In this document: positions 21,581-29,650 of the stretch, piece after piece
Numbering within the stretch: position 1 is the stretch's first letter
How the letters are laid out: each line of letters starts with the position of its first letter
NCBI RefSeq assembly: GCF_004006315.1
Contig: NZ_CP026530.1
Coordinates: forward strand, 1,757,501-1,791,100
Length of the DNA stretch: 33,600 nt
DNA from: Nautilia sp. PV-1
GTDB lineage: Bacteria > Campylobacterota > Campylobacteria > Campylobacterales > Nautiliaceae
Reading direction: 5' to 3'
Position numbers and translations under genes: made by a program
The notes under the pieces: generated by a model
What the model saw: only the letters and a program-made list of their open reading frames with translations
Database searches by the model: none
Told to the model about the DNA's origin: nothing

Positions 21581-22640
21581 AAAAATATTTATGGATTATT
21601 TACCTGATGAACTGGTAGACATGGGCATAAAACCGAAATTCAGAGTTAATCAGCTTTATACATGGATATATAGAAAATATGTAGAAAACTTTGATGAAAT
21701 GCAAAATATTCCTAAAACTTTAAGAGCAGAATTAAAAGATAAATTTATAATCAATCCTCTGGAACTGGTAAATCATGAGATAGCAAGCGACGGTACGGAA
21801 AAATTCTTGTTTAAAATGCAAGACGGACATACGGTAGAAACCGTATTAATAAAAATGAAAGATGAAGAAATAAAAGACGGAAAGAAAAAAGAGGCAAAAT
21901 ATACCGTTTGTGTTTCAACGCAAGTCGGATGTAAAGTCGGATGTGCATTTTGTTTAACCGCAAAAGGCGGATTTGTAAGAAATTTAAGCGCAGGTGAAAT
22001 AGTTGCACAGGTATGGTGGATGAAAAAATTTAAAAACTTTGACGAAAATAAAGCGTTAAATATCGTTTATATGGGAATGGGCGAACCGTTAGACAATTAT
22101 GAAAATTTAGTTAAAGCTATTAAAATCTTAGCCGATCAGAACGGAATGAATATTTCCCCAAGACGCCAGACCGTTTCTACATCAGGAATAGCTCCAAAAA
22201 TAAAGAAACTCGGAAACGAAAATTTAGGAATAAACTTAGCGATATCATTGCATGCCGTAGATGATAAACTGCGCGAAGAACTGATACCTCTTAATAAAGC
22301 ATACAACATTCAAAGTGTAATAGACGCTATCAGAGAATTTCCGATTGACAAAAGAAAAAAAGTTATGTTTGAATACCTGGTAATAAAAGATGTAAATGAT
22401 GATATTGAATCGGCAAAAAAACTTGTAAAGCTTTTAAACGGTATTCCGAGTAAAGTTAATTTAATATATTTTAATCCATATCCCGGAACCAATTTTAAAA
22501 GACCTGATGATGAAACTATGAAAAAATTCCAAGATTATTTGATCAATAAAGGAATAATGTGTACAATTAGAAAAAGCAAAGGAATGGATATATCCGCCGC
22601 ATGCGGACAGTTAAGGGAAAAAAAACTAAAAAACGATTAA
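21573..22640 (+). CDS. rlmN: dual-specificity 23S rRNA/tRNA adenine-C2 methyltransferase
   Basis: Radical SAM enzyme that methylates A2503 of 23S rRNA and A37 of some tRNAs. The 4Fe-4S motif CKVGCAFC is at 120-127 (Cys120, 124, 127), GMGEPLDN follows near 168, and the C-terminal Cys344 (AACGQL) is the residue that carries the methylene intermediate with Cys from the second half. 355 residues, full length. Ribosome binding site AAGGA is placed before the ATG and overlaps the gene upstream. Confidence 0.95.
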   Translation: MDKKIFMDYLPDELVDMGIKPKFRVNQLYTWIYRKYVENFDEMQNIPKTLRAELKDKFIINPLELVNHEIASDGTEKFLFKMQDGHTVETVLIKMKDEEIKDGKKKEAKYTVCVSTQVGCKVGCAFCLTAKGGFVRNLSAGEIVAQVWWMKKFKNFDENKALNIVYMGMGEPLDNYENLVKAIKILADQNGMNISPRRQTVSTSGIAPKIKKLGNENLGINLAISLHAVDDKLREELIPLNKAYNIQSVIDAIREFPIDKRKKVMFEYLVIKDVNDDIESAKKLVKLLNGIPSKVNLIYFNPYPGTNFKRPDDETMKKFQDYLINKGIMCTIRKSKGMDISAACGQLREKKLKND

Positions 22641-22650
22641 AGGTTTAAAA

Positions 22651-22995
22651 ATGGCTGAATTAAAATACTTACCTGCGGGAGTAAGACTTCATTTTAAAGA
22701 ACTTGTTTACAAACTGACTGATGATTTAAACAGGTATTATTACTTTCATTTTGAAGATATTCCAACCGGATTAAAAGCTGAAAAACTGTTAAAAGACTAC
22801 AATATCAAATCAATTCCGACACCTGACGAAATATTTGAAGACTGCGGAGTGTCAATACTGACTACTGACAAAGAAACTATTAAAGATGTTTTATTAAAAG
22901 AAGGAATAAATTTTGAAATCTGGAAATATGAAAACGGATTTAAAAAAATAGAAGGAGAAATTGTTCCAAATGAAAAAGGAACATGTAAAATATAA
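22651..22995 (+). CDS. DUF3343-like protein
   Basis: 114 residues, cytoplasmic. GLKAEKLLKDYNIKSIPTPD and the single DCGVS block fit DUF3343, a small family sometimes discussed as a selenium or sulfur carrier because of its conserved Cys (Cys70 or so, ECGV-type). Ten bases separate it from rlmN, so it is the last gene of that unit. Its end abuts the convergent surA-like gene. The family call is moderate. Confidence 0.6.
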   Translation: MAELKYLPAGVRLHFKELVYKLTDDLNRYYYFHFEDIPTGLKAEKLLKDYNIKSIPTPDEIFEDCGVSILTTDKETIKDVLLKEGINFEIWKYENGFKKIEGEIVPNEKGTCKI

Positions 22996-23808
22996 TTATT
23001 TATAAAATTTTATATAAGCTCTGTTTTTCAGTTTGGAAAAATAGTCTTTTAAAATCATTTCTCTTTTTTCAGCCGCAATTTTATTTGCTATTGCGTTTTT
23101 GACTTTATCAAACGGTATATACGCACTTCCGTCTTTTCTGTCAATAAAATACATGCTATATCCTAACCCGTCGTTAATAATAGGAGTAAATTCCCCTACT
23201 TTGGTCTGTTTAAATAAAAATAAAAGTCCTACAGGCAATTCATTATAACTGTAAACCTGAGTAGACGTTTTTACATTTGCGTTAGCTAAAGGATTTGATT
23301 TTATTTTATTTAATATTTCTTTGTTATTCGCACTGTATTTTGTTACCTGGACAGTATTAAAAACTTTAAAATCATTTTTATGATTTTTATAATAATTTTT
23401 TATTTCATCGTCAGATATATTTAATTTAGTCTGAACAATCTGATCAAAAAGCTTTTCTTTTAAAAGATTCTGTTTTATCTGTTTTTTTACTTTATCCAAT
23501 TCGCCTTTTTGCATTAATATGTTTTTAAATTCGAATAAACTAAGCCCGTTTTGTTTAGCAATCTTTTCCATTGCGTTTTCTACTTCAAAATCATCAACTT
23601 CTATTCCTCTTTTTTTTATTTCGCTCTGAATAAGTTTTTGATCCAAAAGATAATTTAAAGCTTTCTGTTTAGAAATATTCATTTTTTTTGCAGTTGTGTC
23701 AACTTCATATGAAGTAATAGGAATATTATTAACAGTTGCAATTATTTTATCTATCACCTGTGCGTTTAATAATATTACCAGTCCTAATGTAAACAGTAAT
23801 TTTTTCAT
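22996..23808 (-). CDS. periplasmic SurA-like chaperone / peptidyl-prolyl isomerase
   Basis: 270 residues with a signal peptide (MKKLLFTLGLVILLNAQ). The N-terminal chaperone part (20-130; DKIIATVNNIPITSYEVD, LLDQKLIQSEIKKRGIEVDD) is SurA_N-type, followed by a parvulin-like region (FKVFNTVQVTKYS to FTPIINDGLGYSMYFIDRK). The parvulin part lacks clear active-site conservation. Helicobacter and Campylobacter have similar outer-membrane-protein chaperones (Cj1289, HP0175 class). Lies 9 bp beyond the MarR stop on the same strand. Confidence 0.78.
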   Translation of the reverse strand: MKKLLFTLGLVILLNAQVIDKIIATVNNIPITSYEVDTTAKKMNISKQKALNYLLDQKLIQSEIKKRGIEVDDFEVENAMEKIAKQNGLSLFEFKNILMQKGELDKVKKQIKQNLLKEKLFDQIVQTKLNISDDEIKNYYKNHKNDFKVFNTVQVTKYSANNKEILNKIKSNPLANANVKTSTQVYSYNELPVGLLFLFKQTKVGEFTPIINDGLGYSMYFIDRKDGSAYIPFDKVKNAIANKIAAEKREMILKDYFSKLKNRAYIKFYK

Positions 23809-23817
23809 TTAAATCCT

Positions 23818-24234
23818 TTAAAATAATTCTCTGATTTTTTTTAATGTTTCAAGCATATGTTTTATATCTTTTTCTCCGATTTTATCCATTATCATTTTAT
23901 GGTATTTAAACGCAATATCATCGGCTTTTTTCAACATTTCCCTGCCGTTTTTTGTCAGTTTGATATAAAAAGAACGGTTATTAATACTCTCTTTTTGTAT
24001 TAAGCCTTTATGATCCAAAGATTTAATAATTCTGGTAATAGTAGCCTTGTCCCTGTTTAAAAGTTCGGATATCTGTGTCGGTGTCAGTTTTTCTGATTCT
24101 GAAACGAGTTTCAAAACACCATACTGCTCTGAACTTAAATCATAATTTTTTATTTCCCTATTGAAATTTTTTCTAAGCAAATTTAATGTTGTAGTGAGTG
24201 CGTAACCGACTGACGTTTCTTTATTATATTGCAT
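23818..24234 (-). CDS. MarR-family transcriptional regulator
   Basis: 138 residues with the winged helix of the family: SSEQYGVLKLVSESEKLTPT, then ISELLNRDKATITRIIKSLD as recognition helix and KGLIQKESINNRSFYIKLT as the wing. It has no cysteine, so it is not an OhrR-type thiol sensor. A palindrome over its own -10 box (24256-24268) suggests autoregulation. It lies between tpx and the surA-like gene, all on the minus strand; control of either neighbour is possible. Confidence 0.9.
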   Translation of the reverse strand: MQYNKETSVGYALTTTLNLLRKNFNREIKNYDLSSEQYGVLKLVSESEKLTPTQISELLNRDKATITRIIKSLDHKGLIQKESINNRSFYIKLTKNGREMLKKADDIAFKYHKMIMDKIGEKDIKHMLETLKKIRELF

Positions 24235-24255
24235 AAAAACCCTTTCAATTGATTA

Positions 24256-24288
24256 TGCAATTATTGCAAGTGTAATTAATTAAGTCAA
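24256..24288 (-). promoter_or_regulatory. marR promoter with palindromic operator
   Basis: On the minus strand TTGACT (24288-24283), 17 bp, then AATAAT (24265-24260). The perfect palindrome TGCAATAATTGCA (24268-24256) covers the whole -10, a typical layout for MarR autorepression. Confidence 0.55.
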
Positions 24289-24319
24289 GTAGATGATTAT
24301 AAAAAAGAGAGAAGAGGAA

Positions 24320-24838
24320 TTATTTAGCCGCAGCTTCTTTTAAAGCGTTTAAAGCAGCTTCATAATCCGGTTCAGCGGTAATTTCGTCAACTAATTCTTT
24401 ATATACCACTTTTCCGTCTTTTCCTACTACGAATACAGCTCTTGCACTTAATCCTCTTAACGGTCCTTCTGCTATAAGTGTTCCGTATGCAGCTGAGAAA
24501 CATTTGTCTCTGAAGTCGCTAAGTACTTGAAGATTTTCAATTCCTTCAGTTGAACAGAATCTTTTTGCGGCAAACGGCAAATCCATAGATACAACATATA
24601 CAGTCGCTCCTTCAACAGATGCCGCTTGATTGTTAAATTTAGCAGTCTCCATTGCACATACAGGAGTGTCTAGACTAGGCACGGCTACGATTAACTGAGC
24701 TTTGTCCTGAGCTCCTCCTACAGTTACCTCTTCTAATCCTCTGTTCGGAAGCGTTACAACCGGTGCATTGTCTCCTACGTTTACCTGATTTCCGTAAAGT
24801 GCTACATCGTTTCCTTTTAATTTTGTTAATGTTGGCAT
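24320..24838 (-). CDS. tpx: thiol peroxidase, atypical 2-Cys peroxiredoxin
   Basis: Reduces hydrogen peroxide and organic peroxides using thioredoxin. 172 residues; the peroxidatic Cys61 is in PSLDTPVCAMET and the resolving Cys95 in AKRFCSTEG, both Tpx hallmarks. PLRGLSARAVFVVGKDG completes the active site. Codon use and the Ala/Val-rich composition point to a highly expressed gene. It is the gene upstream of marR, and AAAAGG precedes the ATG. Confidence 0.95.
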   Translation of the reverse strand: MPTLTKLKGNDVALYGNQVNVGDNAPVVTLPNRGLEEVTVGGAQDKAQLIVAVPSLDTPVCAMETAKFNNQAASVEGATVYVVSMDLPFAAKRFCSTEGIENLQVLSDFRDKCFSAAYGTLIAEGPLRGLSARAVFVVGKDGKVVYKELVDEITAEPDYEAALNALKEAAAK

Positions 24839-24926
24839 GTTTAATCCTTTTTTTATTGAAGTATAACAGAAAGGAAAAAAATAAAAAAGAGTATTTTTAT
24901 CTTTTATTTAGAAGTGTTGCATTTTG

Positions 24927-25649
24927 TTACTTATATTGTGCAATAAAAGTATTTTTTACTCTGCCTTTAAAATATAAACGACCGTTTTTTAATCTTATTT
25001 GTAATTCTTCACCGCTTTTTGGATAAACTGTTACTTCATTACCCACTAATCCTTTTTCCCTGGCCAAAAGAAAACTTGCGCACATTCCTGTCCCGCATGC
25101 AAGCGTTTCATCTTCCACGCCTCTTTCATACGTTCTTACATACAGTTTGCCGTCTTTTACCTCAGCAACATTCACATTTGCATTGTGTTTATATCTTAAA
25201 TCCCTGCATTCTTGTAAATCAAAATTATCAATACTGTCAATTTTAACCAAATGCGGAACACCCGTATCAAAAAGTTTCCATTCGTTTATTTCTTTAATCT
25301 CTTTATGCGGAGTTAACTGGGATTCCACTTTATCTCCGTCCACTTCCGCTTCAATAACACCCGCAATAGTCAAAAATCTCATTTTTGCAGGTGCCAGACC
25401 GTTTATAAAAGCATAATGAGCAGCCGCCCTGCTTCCGTTTCCGCACATTTCGGCAATGCTACCGTCGGAATTGTAAAACTGCCATTCAAAATCATATTCT
25501 TCATGCGGAAGTATAACGATTAAACCGTCCGCCCCTATTCCGTTTTGACGGTCACACAGCTCTTTTGCCAATAAACTCCTGTCTTTTTTTATAAATGTAT
25601 GGAAAATAACAAAATCATTTCCGCTTGCAGAATATTTATATACAACCAT
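24927..25649 (-). CDS. dapF: diaminopimelate epimerase
   Basis: Converts LL- to meso-diaminopimelate for lysine and peptidoglycan synthesis. 240 residues; the two catalytic cysteines are Cys69 in AEMCGNGSR and Cys185 in ACGTGMCA. The N-terminal KYSASGNDF is the substrate loop. Somewhat short (270 is usual). It begins on the stop codon of the GGDEF-EAL gene upstream, one base overlapping, so it is coupled to it. Confidence 0.94.
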   Translation of the reverse strand: MVVYKYSASGNDFVIFHTFIKKDRSLLAKELCDRQNGIGADGLIVILPHEEYDFEWQFYNSDGSIAEMCGNGSRAAAHYAFINGLAPAKMRFLTIAGVIEAEVDGDKVESQLTPHKEIKEINEWKLFDTGVPHLVKIDSIDNFDLQECRDLRYKHNANVNVAEVKDGKLYVRTYERGVEDETLACGTGMCASFLLAREKGLVGNEVTVYPKSGEELQIRLKNGRLYFKGRVKNTFIAQYK

Positions 25650-27691
25650 TAATATGTCCTTAAATATTTTTCTTCAAATTCTTCAGCGCATATAGGCATT
25701 GAATAATATTCCCCCTGAATAAAATCGCAGCCTTTGTCTATTACAAACTGTCTTTGAATTTTATTTTTCACACCCTCTGCAACTGTAAGCAGATCGAGGT
25801 TTTTGCCGAGATTAATAATCGCTTTTGTAATTATAACATCATCCCTGTTATAAGGAATATCGCTAATAAAACTCTGATCGATTTTGATTTTATCTATAGG
25901 CAGCTTTTTTAAATAAGCCAATGATGAATAACCGGTACCAAAATCGTCTATACTTATACTTATTCCGAGTTTTTTTATTTCGTTCAGCATTTTAATTGAC
26001 GTTTCAGGATCATTCATAATACTTTCTTCCGTAATTTCCAGATTAAGAATTTTAGGGTCTATTTCGTATTTTTGAATAATATTTTTAACCTGCTGCAAAA
26101 ACTCTTTTTTCTGAAGCTGATACATAGTTACATTCCATGACATCACCCCCGGATAATACCCTTTTAAATACCACTCTTTATACTGTTTAACGGCAGATTC
26201 AAAAACAAATAAATCAATTTTGTCTATAAGTCCCATTTCTATGGCAGAAGGGATAAAACTTTCAGGATATAAAAAACCTTTTACTGGATGATGCCATCTA
26301 ACAAGCACTTCGCTCCCGTAAAGATACTCATTTTTATCAAACTGAGGCTGAAAATATATTTCAAACTCTCCCTTTTTCAGCGCTCTTAAAATATCGTCTT
26401 TTAAAGTTATGAAATTCTCGGCTTTTTTAGTAAATTCGGAATTATAAAAATTAAATCTGTCTTTGCCGTCTTTTTTTGATTTATACATTGCGACATCCGC
26501 ATAAACAATGAGTTTATCAAGATCCTCTCCGTTTTCAGGATACATGCTTATTCCTATACTTCCTGAAAGGTAATATTTTTTATTGTTTACAACAATTTCC
26601 CTTTTTATATTAGCAAGAATCCTCTGGGCATATAAGGCTACGTCTTCTACGGAATGTACGCCTTTTAATATTATCAAAAACTCATCTCCTCCGAATCTTG
26701 AGACGATATCGGATCTTCTTACACTGCTTTTTAATCTGTCAGCTAATATTTTTAATACCTTATCCCCTACTTTATGACCGTCCGAATCATTTATCTGTTT
26801 GAAATAATCTATATCTATAAACAATACGGCAAATTTTTCTTTTTTCCTGTTTGCTTCATAATAAATGTCTTTTAATTTCTGCATAAAACACTCTCTGTTG
26901 CATAGACCTGTCAGATTGTCGTAGTTAGCCTGCAAAAACAGTTTATGTTTTTCTTTCTGCAATGCATTATCGTAAACCTTAAATATTCTGTTAACGATAT
27001 CGGAAAGTATATACATGATTACAAGAGTTATAATCATAGAGATCAGTGAAACGATCACAATTGTTTTAATTAGACTGTTTAAAAGCTGTTTTTGTTTGTT
27101 TTTTTTCGCAATCAGATCTTTGTTTAAACTGTTTAGATATATACCAGTCCCAATTATCATATCAAGAGGCTTGAAATATTTCACATAAGATATTTTTTCC
27201 ATAGACTTGCCGTTAGGAAAATAAGCTGCGTATTCTACAAACGTTCCGTCAGGATGTTTAAGGGCCGATTTAATAATAAGCTGGACTATTTTCTGTCCGT
27301 CTCTGACTACATTCCACCTGTTTTGACCAATGTATTTATGGTTAATGTGATAAATCGTATTGCCTTTTGAATCAAATATAAAAATATATCCGTTGTCAGG
27401 CCATCTTAATTTATCCATAACGCTTTGAATAAGTTTAAGCGTTTTATTTTTGTCGTTCGGATTGCTTTTATACAGGGCTTCGATAATATTGTAGGTAATA
27501 TTTATTCTTTTTTTGGTAGTGAATTTCAAATTTTTAAAAAAGTTCTTTTCAGTCTGTACAAGTTCTTTTTTAAAAGTCTGTTTTATTGTAAATATTGTAC
27601 CGAAACTTATAAATAATATAGTCAGTAAAACCGAAACAACCGGCAAGCCTATTATAAGTTTCGGTATTAATTTCGATTTATTTTTATACAT
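25649..27691 (-). CDS. cache-GGDEF-EAL cyclic-di-GMP enzyme
   Basis: 680-residue membrane sensor. Two transmembrane segments (about 14-36 and 208-230) flank a periplasmic single-cache domain (about 40-195; RWPDNGYIFIFDSKG, DMIIGTGIYLNSL). A GGDEF domain follows with intact GGDEF at 334-338 and an inhibitory site RRSD at 325-328, so a diguanylate cyclase is plausible. The EAL domain has EVL at 461-463 in place of EAL, with Asn520, DDFGTGYSS at 582-590, and AEGVK where AEGVE is usual, so phosphodiesterase activity is uncertain. First gene of the unit with dapF. Confidence 0.92.
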   Translation of the reverse strand: MYKNKSKLIPKLIIGLPVVSVLLTILFISFGTIFTIKQTFKKELVQTEKNFFKNLKFTTKKRINITYNIIEALYKSNPNDKNKTLKLIQSVMDKLRWPDNGYIFIFDSKGNTIYHINHKYIGQNRWNVVRDGQKIVQLIIKSALKHPDGTFVEYAAYFPNGKSMEKISYVKYFKPLDMIIGTGIYLNSLNKDLIAKKNKQKQLLNSLIKTIVIVSLISMIITLVIMYILSDIVNRIFKVYDNALQKEKHKLFLQANYDNLTGLCNRECFMQKLKDIYYEANRKKEKFAVLFIDIDYFKQINDSDGHKVGDKVLKILADRLKSSVRRSDIVSRFGGDEFLIILKGVHSVEDVALYAQRILANIKREIVVNNKKYYLSGSIGISMYPENGEDLDKLIVYADVAMYKSKKDGKDRFNFYNSEFTKKAENFITLKDDILRALKKGEFEIYFQPQFDKNEYLYGSEVLVRWHHPVKGFLYPESFIPSAIEMGLIDKIDLFVFESAVKQYKEWYLKGYYPGVMSWNVTMYQLQKKEFLQQVKNIIQKYEIDPKILNLEITEESIMNDPETSIKMLNEIKKLGISISIDDFGTGYSSLAYLKKLPIDKIKIDQSFISDIPYNRDDVIITKAIINLGKNLDLLTVAEGVKNKIQRQFVIDKGCDFIQGEYYSMPICAEEFEEKYLRTY

Positions 27692-27751
27692 ATTTTCCGG
27701 TCTTTCTTTTTAGTGTATTATAGCATTAAATGTTTAATTAAAAATATCTGA

Positions 27752-27757
27752 TATAAT
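27752..27757 (+). promoter_or_regulatory. -10 box of the kdsA operon
   Basis: TATAAT, 24 bp before the kdsA ATG, with AAAAGG as ribosome binding site. It is the start of a five-gene plus-strand operon. Confidence 0.55.
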
Positions 27758-27781
27758 TTTAATAAAAATAAAAGGTGCGTA

Positions 27782-28579
27782 ATGATATTAATCTCCGGTC
27801 CTTGTGTAATAGAAAGCAAAGAACAGATTTTTAAAATAGCGGAATATTTAAAACCGTACAGTGACAAATATGAATTTTATTTCAAAGCTAGCTACGATAA
27901 AGCAAACAGAACGTCTTTAAACAGCTACAGAGGCCCTGGAATTGAAAAAGGCCTGGAAATTTTAAACGAAGTTAAAGAAAAATTCGGATATAAATTACTA
28001 ACAGACGTGCACGAAACCTGGCAGGTAAAAAAGGCAGCCGAGGTAGTAGACGTGCTTCAGATACCGGCGTTTTTATGCAGACAGACGGATTTGCTGGTTG
28101 AAGCGGCAAAAACCGACAAAATCGTAAATATTAAAAAAGGACAGTTTATGAATCCGGCCGATATGAAATATTCTGTCCTTAAAGTGCTGCAGACAAGAGG
28201 ATGTAATAAAGCGACATATGAAAACGCTCAAAAACACGGTGTATGGCTTACAGAAAGAGGCACAACATTCGGATACGGAAACCTTGTGGTGGATATGAGA
28301 AGTTTATATATAATGAGAGAATACGCACCAGTAATATTTGACGCTACACATGCTGTTCAGATGCCCGGAGGCGCAGGAGGCAAAAGCAGCGGTAAAAGGG
28401 AATATGTGCCTGTTTTAAGCAGAGCGGCAGCAGCTGTGGGAATAGACGGATTTTTCTTTGAAACACATTATAATCCTGATGAGGCTCTAAGCGACGGGCT
28501 TAATATGATTACACCGGATACATTGGAAACAACATTAAAAGAAATTGAGTGTATAACAAATTGCAAGGAGAATAAATGA
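27782..28579 (+). CDS. kdsA: 2-dehydro-3-deoxyphosphooctonate aldolase (Kdo-8-P synthase)
   Basis: Joins arabinose-5-phosphate and PEP to form Kdo-8-phosphate for lipopolysaccharide; its presence shows a Gram-negative outer membrane. 265 residues, TIM barrel: [10 protein letters not shown] at the start, [24 protein letters not shown] and [11 protein letters not shown] are the known blocks. A Cys at residue 6-7 of GPCVIES, with His and Asp ligands further on, suggests a metal-dependent form. Overlaps ribH by four bases. Confidence 0.95.
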   Translation: MILISGPCVIESKEQIFKIAEYLKPYSDKYEFYFKASYDKANRTSLNSYRGPGIEKGLEILNEVKEKFGYKLLTDVHETWQVKKAAEVVDVLQIPAFLCRQTDLLVEAAKTDKIVNIKKGQFMNPADMKYSVLKVLQTRGCNKATYENAQKHGVWLTERGTTFGYGNLVVDMRSLYIMREYAPVIFDATHAVQMPGGAGGKSSGKREYVPVLSRAAAAVGIDGFFFETHYNPDEALSDGLNMITPDTLETTLKEIECITNCKENK

Positions 28580-29043
28580 AAATAATTGAAGGAAACTTAC
28601 AGTTAAACGGAAACGAAAAAATAGCTATAATAGCCAGCAGATTTAACCATCTGATAACTGACAGATTGGTTGAAGGCGCAAAAGACGCGTTTTTAAGAAA
28701 CGGCGGAAAAGAAGAAAATTTGGAACTGATATTAGTCCCCGGTGCGTTTGAACTTCCTTTCGGATTAAAAAGAGCCATCAAAACAGGAAAATATGACGGA
28801 GTATGCTGTGTAGGTGCGGTAATCAGAGGAGCGACACCTCATTTTGACTACGTAGCGGCCGAAGCTACAAAAGGTATTGCCAATACTACTTTACAGGCGG
28901 ATATTCCCGTAACATTCGGTCTTTTAACAACAGACACCATCGAACAGGCAATTGAAAGGGCCGGAACTAAAGCCGGAAACAAAGGTTTTGAGGCAATGCT
29001 TGGACTGATCGAAATGATTAATCTTTACAAAGAGATAAATTGA
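28576..29043 (+). CDS. ribH: 6,7-dimethyl-8-ribityllumazine synthase
   Basis: Penultimate step of riboflavin synthesis. 155 residues, full length: [10 protein letters not shown] (substrate), [12 protein letters not shown], and [17 protein letters not shown] with the catalytic His are all present. It lies in the kdsA-ribH-nusB order that is common in Campylobacterota, ATGA-coupled to kdsA and by a TTGA overlap to the small membrane gene downstream. Confidence 0.95.
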   Translation: MKIIEGNLQLNGNEKIAIIASRFNHLITDRLVEGAKDAFLRNGGKEENLELILVPGAFELPFGLKRAIKTGKYDGVCCVGAVIRGATPHFDYVAAEATKGIANTTLQADIPVTFGLLTTDTIEQAIERAGTKAGNKGFEAMLGLIEMINLYKEIN

Positions 29044-29234
29044 ATTTTAATATAAAAAACACACTGGATTTTTCAATCCTGATTTCAATAATGATTTTAA
29101 TTTTAACGGGGGTGTTTTTGAGATTTTTCAAATATTTTTTTACTCCCGTAACAACGGAAAAACTAGCACTTTTATTAATTCCTGAAATGTTTATTGCATT
29201 AGGATTAATAACTATAAAACTTTGGAGGAAATAA
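29040..29234 (+). CDS. small two-span membrane protein, unknown
   Basis: 64 residues with two hydrophobic spans (about 12-32 and 42-60) and a basic tail (KLWRK). The start is TTG overlapping the ribH stop (TTGA), with only AAAGAG as a weak ribosome binding site, and the stop overlaps the nusB start (TAATG). Both overlaps argue that it is translated in the operon. Family not recognised. Confidence 0.55.
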   Translation: MNFNIKNTLDFSILISIMILILTGVFLRFFKYFFTPVTTEKLALLLIPEMFIALGLITIKLWRK

Positions 29235-29650
29235 TGGCTACGATAACACATGCTAGAGAAGCTGTAATACAGACGCTATATGCACAGGAAATGGGTAACG
29301 ACCAGGCAATAGAGCAGTTTGAAGAAATACTGAAAGACAAAAAAGTAAAAGGCGGCAAAGCCGAATTTGCAAAAAAACTTCTAAAAGGTATTTTAGAACA
29401 TATTGATGAAATTGACGAAATCATCAAAAATCATCTGATTGACTGGGATTTTGACAGATTGGACAAAGTAGACAAACAGATACTGAGAGTAGGAATATAC
29501 GAAATACTGTATACCGACACTCCTTATCAGATCGTAATAGACGAAGCTGTAAAAATAGCAAAAAATTTTTCAGAAGACAAAGCAAAAAGTTTCATAAACG
29601 GTATTTTGGACAAGGTTGCCAAGGAAAAACCAACTAATGAAAAAAATTGA
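29234..29650 (+). CDS. nusB: transcription antitermination factor NusB
   Basis: RNA-binding factor that, with NusE (S10), loads antitermination complexes on rRNA operons. 138 residues, all helical: ATITHAREAVIQTLYAQEMG at the N-terminus, LDKVDKQILRVGIYEILYT and IVIDEAVKIAKNFSEDKAKS further on are the standard NusB blocks. The ATG at 29234 is chosen, since GGAGG lies five bases upstream; a TTG at 29222 would sit on that site. Confidence 0.94.
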   Translation: MATITHAREAVIQTLYAQEMGNDQAIEQFEEILKDKKVKGGKAEFAKKLLKGILEHIDEIDEIIKNHLIDWDFDRLDKVDKQILRVGIYEILYTDTPYQIVIDEAVKIAKNFSEDKAKSFINGILDKVAKEKPTNEKN

